Below are positions 57,109-64,000 of a DNA stretch of 64,000 bases, piece by piece (within the stretch, counting starts at the first letter, position 1; each line of letters begins with the position of its first letter). The notes beneath the pieces were generated by a model. The model was not told the origin of the DNA, did not search any database, and saw nothing but the letters and a program-made list of their open reading frames with translations. A program made the translations under genes and the position numbers. This DNA is from Streptomyces luteogriseus (GTDB lineage: Bacteria > Actinomycetota > Actinomycetes > Streptomycetales > Streptomycetaceae), in the NCBI RefSeq assembly GCF_014205055.1, contig NZ_JACHMS010000001.1, positions 1,426,001 through 1,490,000 of the forward strand, read 5' to 3'.

Positions 57109-59521
57109 CCGCCAAGCACTGCTCATCGCCACCGGCGAGTACGAGAATCCCGCCCTGCAACGGCTCCGATCACCGGCGCGTGATGCCGCCGGGTTGGCCG
57201 AAGTGCTGCACGATCCGCGCATCGGACACTTCGACGTGGTTCAGGTGATCGATCGGCCTCATCATGAAGTGACGCGCTCCATCGAGGGCTTCTTCCTGGA
57301 TCGAAGTCGCGACGATCTGCTCCTGCTGCACGTTTCCTGCCACGGCATCAAGGACGACAACGGGAGGCTCTATTTCGCAGCCAAGGACACGGACAGAAGG
57401 CTCCTCGCGTCGACGGCGATATCCGCAGCCTTCGTGCAGGATCAGATGAACCGTTGCCGGGCGAAGTCGATCGTGGTGCTCCTGGACTGCTGCTACAGCG
57501 GTGCTTTTCTACCGGGGGCCAAGGGCGACACTGCTGTGCACGTGAACGAGGTCCTCGCAGGCCACGGCAGGGCCATCCTCACGGCCACCAATCGCACCGA
57601 GTACGCCTGGGAGGGCGAACACCTCAGTGAGTTGCTGCCTGAGCCCTCCAGATTCACTGGGGCGATCATCGACGGGCTGCGCACCGGCGACGCTGATCAG
57701 GACCAGGACGGGATCGTCACCGTGCCCGAGTTGTACGACTACGTCTACGAGCGAACCCTCAGCGCCGGCGTACGGCAGAGGCCGCAGATGTGGGCCGAGC
57801 TGGAATATCGGGTGGCCGTCGCGAGATCGGTCAAGGTCGCCGCACAGCGAACACTCCGGCCCCCGGCCACAGTCCCCGGGCCCTATCCGCCCTCGCCCTT
57901 CGACGCGCACGTCAGCACGGCCTTGGACGCCATCGCCCTTGAATCGCGGACCAACCGACGTACAGAGAAGGCGCGTGCCGTCGCCGAGGGCACGCTCTCG
58001 TCCTGGCCCACACGGCCCGCTACAGAACCGCCACGGGTGTCCGGCGACATCCTCTACTCCCTGCCCTCCCTCGACCTCCTCACGCGCGGGGCCCCCGGCA
58101 AGGCGCGCAGCGCCGCCAACGACCGCGTCGTCGCCTCACTCACCAATGTCTTCTCCGAGTTCAAGGTCGATGCCCGCGTCACCGGCTTCACGCGCGGGCC
58201 GGCGGTCACGCGCTACGAAGTCGAGCCCGGGCCCGCCGTGAAGGTCGAGCGGATCACCGCGCTGACGAAGAACATCGCGTACGCCGTCGCCAGCCCGGAC
58301 GTACGGATCGTGAGCCCGATCCCCGGCAGGTCCGCGGTCGGCATCGAGATCCCCAACACCGACCGCGAGATGGTCAGCCTCGGTGACGCGCTGCGCCTCG
58401 CGGCCGCCGCCGAGGACGACCACCCCCTGCTCGTCGCGCTCGGCCGGGACATCGAGGGCGGCTATGTGATGGCCAACATCGCAAAGTTGCCGCACTTACT
58501 CGTCGGCGGAGCCACCGGTTCCGGCAAATCGTCCTTCATCGACTGCCTGATCACGTCCGTCATGATGCGCGCGACCCCGGAGGACGTGCGCATGGTCCTG
58601 ATCGACCCCAAGCGCGTCGAGCTGGCCCTCTACCAGGGCATCCCGCACCTGATCACGCCGATCATCACCGACCCGAAGCGGGCCGCCGAGGCCCTCAAGT
58701 GGGTCGTACGGGAGATGGACCTGCGCTACGACGACCTCGCGGCATACGGCTTCCGCCATATCGACGACTTCAACCAGGCCGTGCGGGGCGGCAAGGTGAA
58801 GGCGCCGGAGGGCAGTGAGCGGGAGCTCCAGCCCTACCCGTACCTGCTGGTGATCGTCGACGAGCTCTTCGACCTGATGAAGGTCGCGCCGCACGACGTC
58901 GAGGACGCGATCGTGCGCATAACACAGCTCGCGCGCGCGGCCGGCATCCATCTGGTGCTCGCCACGCAGCGGCCGTCGGTCGACATCGTCACCGGTCTCA
59001 TCAAGGCGAACGTCCCCTCACGGCTCGCCTTCGCCACCTCCTCGCTCGCGGACTCGGGGGCCATTCTCGACCAGCCCGGCGCCGAGAAGCTGATCGGCAA
59101 GGGTGACGGGCTGTTCCTGCCGATGGGCGTGAACAAGCCGACGCGCATGCAGGGCGCGTTCGTGACCGAGGACGAGGTCGCGGCGGTCGCCCAGCACTGC
59201 AAGGACCAGATGACGCCCGTCTTCAGGGACGACGTCGTCGTGGGCACCGAGCAGAAGGGGGAGATCGACGAAGGGATCGGCGACGACCTCGACCTGCTGT
59301 GCCAGGCAGCCGAACTGGTTGTCGCCACGCAGTTCGGGTCCACCACCATGGTCCAGCGCAAACTGGGCGTCGGCTTCGCCAAGGCGGGGCGGCTGATGGA
59401 CCTCATGGAGTCCCGCGGGATCGTCGGGCCCGGCGAAGGGTCCAAGGCTCGTGGCGTGCTGGTGAAACCTGACCAGCTGGACGGCGTGCTCGCCGTGATC
59501 CGGGGACAGGCGGGTGCCTAG
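57092..59521 (+). CDS. Caspase-like protease fused to an FtsK DNA translocase
   Basis: An 809-aa chimera. Residues 1-235 are a C14/caspase-hemoglobinase domain with the dyad His84 ([10 protein letters not shown]) and Cys134 ([11 protein letters not shown]). A linker to about 320 follows. Then comes the complete cytoplasmic part of FtsK: alpha region ([20 protein letters not shown]), RecA-like beta motor with Walker A GATGSGKS (Lys479) and Walker [13 protein letters not shown] (Asp590, Glu591), [20 protein letters not shown], and the gamma winged helix ([20 protein letters not shown] ... [11 protein letters not shown]). The membrane and linker domains of FtsK are missing. The FtsK part looks nearly as conserved as a chromosomal Streptomyces FtsK, so it may oligomerise on DNA and bind its orientation sites. 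Start is GTG 57092 or ATG 57098. Downstream of EACC1. Confidence 0.9.
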   Translation: MAMPGSRQALLIATGEYENPALQRLRSPARDAAGLAEVLHDPRIGHFDVVQVIDRPHHEVTRSIEGFFLDRSRDDLLLLHVSCHGIKDDNGRLYFAAKDTDRRLLASTAISAAFVQDQMNRCRAKSIVVLLDCCYSGAFLPGAKGDTAVHVNEVLAGHGRAILTATNRTEYAWEGEHLSELLPEPSRFTGAIIDGLRTGDADQDQDGIVTVPELYDYVYERTLSAGVRQRPQMWAELEYRVAVARSVKVAAQRTLRPPATVPGPYPPSPFDAHVSTALDAIALESRTNRRTEKARAVAEGTLSSWPTRPATEPPRVSGDILYSLPSLDLLTRGAPGKARSAANDRVVASLTNVFSEFKVDARVTGFTRGPAVTRYEVEPGPAVKVERITALTKNIAYAVASPDVRIVSPIPGRSAVGIEIPNTDREMVSLGDALRLAAAAEDDHPLLVALGRDIEGGYVMANIAKLPHLLVGGATGSGKSSFIDCLITSVMMRATPEDVRMVLIDPKRVELALYQGIPHLITPIITDPKRAAEALKWVVREMDLRYDDLAAYGFRHIDDFNQAVRGGKVKAPEGSERELQPYPYLLVIVDELFDLMKVAPHDVEDAIVRITQLARAAGIHLVLATQRPSVDIVTGLIKANVPSRLAFATSSLADSGAILDQPGAEKLIGKGDGLFLPMGVNKPTRMQGAFVTEDEVAAVAQHCKDQMTPVFRDDVVVGTEQKGEIDEGIGDDLDLLCQAAELVVATQFGSTTMVQRKLGVGFAKAGRLMDLMESRGIVGPGEGSKARGVLVKPDQLDGVLAVIRGQAGA

Positions 59522-59637
59522 GCGGCATGGTCACAGATACACCATCGCCGTAACCTGCTGCTCTCCCGGATTTCAACAGCCAGCCGGTCAATGAGGCAGT
59601 CGAGCCCTACGGCCCGGCCGAGCGGCGCGGCACCTCG

Positions 59638-60627
59638 TCATACGCTCTCCAGGACGTCCCGTACCGGACGGCGAGGCGTGGCCGGGCCGCGCGGGCCATA
59701 GCCCAGACGCAGCACCATCTGTACCTGGCCGGTGCCCGAGCCGGGGTCGCGGGCCAGCAGGCGCAGCTCGCGGTTCTCCAGGGCGTGGGAGGTCAGGGAG
59801 GTGGCCAGGTCGGCCAGAGTGGCCTCCAGCAGGACTCGCTCAAGGGCCTGGCCGGCGCGCATCCAGTCGGCGGGGCTGTCGCCCGGGGTGCTCAGCAGGG
59901 CGAGGTGCGGGGTGCGCTCGAAGGTGATGGTGCCGCGGTCGGCTACCTGCCGGCGCCCGGCGAAGTCCCGTACGGGAGCCTTGCCGTCCCGTTTGCGGGG
60001 CCCGAAGGCGTACTCGGGGACGCCGTCGACGGCGGTGTCCGCCTCCGGTCCGAGCCGGGTCCAGCGCAGCAGGTCCTCGTTGGCGCCGGGGGCCATGACG
60101 TCGCGGCTTTCCGCGTCGCGCACCAGGTCGAGCACGGTCTCCGCATGCCAGGCGCCGGGGAAGTGCAGCTCGGCTCCCTCCTGCGCGGCGGCGTCCTGCA
60201 AGGTGGTCCGGACGTCTTCGGGCACGTCCTTGTCGGCGAAGGGGTGGCGGCTGGTGTGCCGCTGTCGGATCGCCGGGTGCAGCCGCGCCAGCTCGTCCTC
60301 CCGCGGGCGCCCGGCCGGGGCGGCCAGGTGCAGGGCGGCGAGCAGCAGCGGATCGTGCGGCTCGGGCAGCAGGTGCGCCTCCGGGACGAGGTCGGCGTGC
60401 GCCGCGGCGACGCGCAGGTTGAACAGCGCCGCGCCGCAGCCGATGTGCAGCGCCCGGTTGTCAGGATCCGAGTGGGGCATGGCCCGCTCCGGGTCGGCAT
60501 ACAGCTGGACGAGCCGCTCGCCGGTCAGGAAGCGGAAGCGCCACGGCTGCGCGTTGTGCATGGACGGGGCCGCCACGGCGTCGGCCACCAGCCCCGCCAC
60601 CGTCTTCTCCTCCAGCCGCGATGCCAT
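59638..60627 (-). CDS. Acg-type nitroreductase-family flavoprotein, copy 2
   Basis: A 329-aa Acg-family protein with VADAVAAPSMHNAQPWRFRF, HIGCGAALFNLRVAAAHADL, IRQRHTSRHPFADKDVPEDV and AGQALERVLLEATLADLATS. Same two-half nitroreductase fold as the protein at 40681-41700 but clearly diverged from it. ATG 60627 has GAGGAGGA upstream, and the in-frame 60714 start lacks one. Likely OsdR-controlled by family. I see no clear box in the 201-bp upstream gap, only an imperfect GGGTCCC...GGGTACCC pair. Confidence 0.85.
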   Translation of the reverse strand: MASRLEEKTVAGLVADAVAAPSMHNAQPWRFRFLTGERLVQLYADPERAMPHSDPDNRALHIGCGAALFNLRVAAAHADLVPEAHLLPEPHDPLLLAALHLAAPAGRPREDELARLHPAIRQRHTSRHPFADKDVPEDVRTTLQDAAAQEGAELHFPGAWHAETVLDLVRDAESRDVMAPGANEDLLRWTRLGPEADTAVDGVPEYAFGPRKRDGKAPVRDFAGRRQVADRGTITFERTPHLALLSTPGDSPADWMRAGQALERVLLEATLADLATSLTSHALENRELRLLARDPGSGTGQVQMVLRLGYGPRGPATPRRPVRDVLESV

Positions 60628-60828
60628 GACATCCTCCTCGCGCGTTCCCGATACGACAGGGTCCCACTCCGTCGGGTACCCAGACGAGCGGATCACCGTA
60701 CGTCCCTGTGCCACGACGAGCTGTTTCCCCGTTTGCCGACGAGCCGGCGCGGGGTTCCGCAGAACGTCGCGGTATGGCCACCCGAGGCGACGGCCGCCTG
60801 CCGCTTCTCGTCTGACAACCCGGCCCCG

Positions 60829-62554
<1,726 letters not shown>

Positions 62555-62670
62555 CGGATGCTCCTAGTTCTGCGCTTCCACACCGTCTGAATCCTGTACC
62601 GGACGTCACCCGCTGGGCGCGACCGATCCTTTCTTACTGCAGATCTTGCGCGATCGCGGGCCAAAGGGCC

Positions 62671-62686
62671 AGGGCCGATCGGCCCT
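62671..62686. promoter_or_regulatory. Perfect OsdR/DevR-like palindrome near the regulator gene
   Basis: AGGGCCGATCGGCCCT, identical to the box at 55832-55847. It lies 117 bp from the OsdR-like start and 179 bp from the adh start, in a 311-bp divergent gap that holds no gene. Probably autoregulatory. Confidence 0.75.
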
Positions 62687-62760
62687 ACTGGTCCCAACGC
62701 CTCGGTCTACCGCCGGGGTACCCGGTCGGAGCGCCCGCCCAGAGCCGGTTGAGGCATCTC

Positions 62761-62776
62761 GGGGCCGATCGGCCCC
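62761..62776. promoter_or_regulatory. Perfect OsdR/DevR-like palindrome upstream of adh
   Basis: GGGGCCGATCGGCCCC, an exact 16-bp palindrome sharing the GGGCCGATCGGCCC core with the neighbouring box. It ends 89 bp before the alcohol dehydrogenase start, the same distance as the narG2 and Rv1733c-like boxes. Confidence 0.75.
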
Positions 62777-62865
62777 ACCCACGAGGACGTCCAGCACCTG
62801 CCACCACGCCGCGCCGCGGCCGACCCTGGGACTGCCCGCACCGACAGAGCTTTGAGGAGCATTCC

Positions 62866-63876
62866 ATGAAGGCAGCAGTCGTCCGGTCGTTCGGCGAGCC
62901 GCTGGTGATCGAGGAACGTCCCGACCCGGAGCCCGGCCCCGGCCAGGTCCGTGTCCGGCTCGAGGCGTCCGGGCTGTGCCACACCGACATACACGCCGCG
63001 CACGGCGACTGGCCGGTCAAACCCGATCCGCCGTTCGTCCCCGGCCATGAGGGCGTCGGCATGGTCGAAGCGCTGGGCGAGGGGGTGACCCACCTGGAGA
63101 TCGGGCAGCGGGTGGCCGTGCCCTGGCTGGGCTGGGCCTGCGGACGGTGCGAGCACTGCCTGTCCGGCTGGGAGACGCTGTGCGAGCAGCAGCAGAACAC
63201 CGGCTACAGCGTGGACGGAGGGTACGCCGAGAAGATGCTCGCCCCGGCCGACTTCGCCGCCCCTGTCCCCGACGGCATCGACCCACGCGACGCGGCCCCG
63301 CTGACCTGCGCCGGCGTCACCACCTACAAGGCCCTCAAGGTAGCCGGTGTCCGGCCGACCCAGCTGGTGGCGATCTCCGGGGTCGGCGGCCTCGGCCACC
63401 TTGCCGTCCAGTACGCGAAGATCGCCGGAGCCACCGTCGCCGCGATCGACGTCACCGACGACAAGCTCGACCTCGCCCGGGAACTCGGCGCGGACATCCT
63501 CATCGACGCCCGCAAGGAGGACCCGGCCGAGGTGCTCAGGCAGCACGGCGGCGCCCACGCGGCCATCGCACTGGCCGTCGACGAGCAGGCGTTCGCCTCC
63601 GTCCATCGCGGTCTGCGGCGCGGCGGCAAGCTGGTCATGGTCGCCCTGCCCGCCGGCGGAACGATCCAGGTGCCGATCTTCGACACCGTCCTGAACGGCA
63701 CCTCCGTCATCGGCTCCATCGTCGGCACCCGCCAGGACCTCGACGAGGTCTTCCAGCTCCACGCAGCCGGGCGCACCAAGGTCATCTACGAGACGCGGCC
63801 GCTGGACACCGTCAACGACTCCATCGCCGACGTCCTCGACGGGCGTATCAAGGCCCGCATCGTCTTCGAGATGTGA
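62866..63876 (+). CDS. Zinc-dependent alcohol dehydrogenase (AdhP type)
   Basis: A 336-aa medium-chain dehydrogenase. Catalytic zinc ligands are Cys in GLCHTDIHAAHGDW, the HE pair of PGHEGVGMVEALG, and the later Cys of PLTCAGVTTYKAL. Structural zinc is bound by the four-Cys lobe (GWACGRCEHCLSGWETLCEQ). The NAD-binding Gly motif is SGVGGLGHLAVQYAK. It interconverts primary alcohols and aldehydes and may regenerate NAD+ in hypoxia. ATG 62866 has GAGGAG 6 nt upstream. Divergent from the OsdR-like gene, with its own perfect box. Confidence 0.9.
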   Translation: MKAAVVRSFGEPLVIEERPDPEPGPGQVRVRLEASGLCHTDIHAAHGDWPVKPDPPFVPGHEGVGMVEALGEGVTHLEIGQRVAVPWLGWACGRCEHCLSGWETLCEQQQNTGYSVDGGYAEKMLAPADFAAPVPDGIDPRDAAPLTCAGVTTYKALKVAGVRPTQLVAISGVGGLGHLAVQYAKIAGATVAAIDVTDDKLDLARELGADILIDARKEDPAEVLRQHGGAHAAIALAVDEQAFASVHRGLRRGGKLVMVALPAGGTIQVPIFDTVLNGTSVIGSIVGTRQDLDEVFQLHAAGRTKVIYETRPLDTVNDSIADVLDGRIKARIVFEM

Positions 63877-64000
63877 CCCGCCCGCGTCCCGGGCTGCGGC
63901 CGCTCGGCCGACAGAGCCCGTGCGCTCCGGCCCCCGATGCCATCGCAGACGCCGTGTCCCACCGGACTTCACGCCGGCCCGCGTCCCGGCACAGCAGCAT

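Noticed and set aside
56637..59521. Toxin-antitoxin module
   Set aside because: The small upstream protein fits EACC1 better than an antitoxin, and the large protein has caspase and FtsK domains rather than a known TA toxin fold. Neutralisation was not inferable.
60628..60828. GGGTCCC...GGGTACCC upstream of the second Acg-type gene as an OsdR box
   Set aside because: The arms do not pair well and spacing differs from the clear boxes.

Overview
The window is high-GC actinobacterial DNA, almost certainly a Streptomyces chromosome. Indications are the GC-rich codon use, many ATGA/GTGA start-stop overlaps, probable leaderless genes with a -10 box 6-8 nt before the start codon, a GGGGC...GCCCC hairpin repeat of the type common in Streptomyces, and protein families typical of the genus. 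No tRNA, rRNA or CRISPR array was seen.

Layout. 1-19.2 kb is ordinary chromosome: the end of a beta-amino-acid/pyrimidine-degradation operon (aminotransferase, nitrilase-type amidohydrolase), a repeat-rich protein, a divergent XRE regulator/methionine aminopeptidase pair, a ClpC-type unfoldase, gamma-glutamyltransferase, secreted hydrolases, an orphan amino-acid ABC ATPase, exonuclease III, a metallo-hydrolase and the fused PcaL of the protocatechuate pathway. 19.2-27.4 kb is a scarred segment framed by two 92-bp direct copies of an IS110-type transposase 3' end. It holds broken IS5 and ISAs1 transposases, remnants of an arsenate reductase and a phosphoribosyltransferase, and some intact genes (LysE exporter, LysR/RidA pair, cold-shock protein).

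27.5-63.9 kb is a hypoxia/nitrate island resembling the OsdR (DevR/DosR) dormancy regulon. It carries an OsdK/DevS-like GAF histidine kinase and, 32 kb away, an OsdR/DevR-like regulator. Between them are two complete narGHJI nitrate reductase operons in opposite orientation, NarK, hemerythrins, a membrane-fused copper nitrite reductase with a radical SAM partner, two Acg-type nitroreductases, a split-barrel flavoprotein, an Rv1733c-like protein, an alcohol dehydrogenase and a broken GAPDH gene. Palindromes of the form GGGCCGATCGGCCC, which I read as OsdR boxes, precede several of these genes. Together the genes would let the cell respire nitrate to nitrite, and probably to NO, when oxygen is short.

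The most unusual locus is at 56.6-59.5 kb, inside the island: a small EACC1-type protein followed by a caspase-like protease fused to a complete FtsK DNA-translocase motor with its gamma winged-helix domain. I read this as a conflict or cell-death system built on the cell's own chromosome pump. I know of no description of this architecture.
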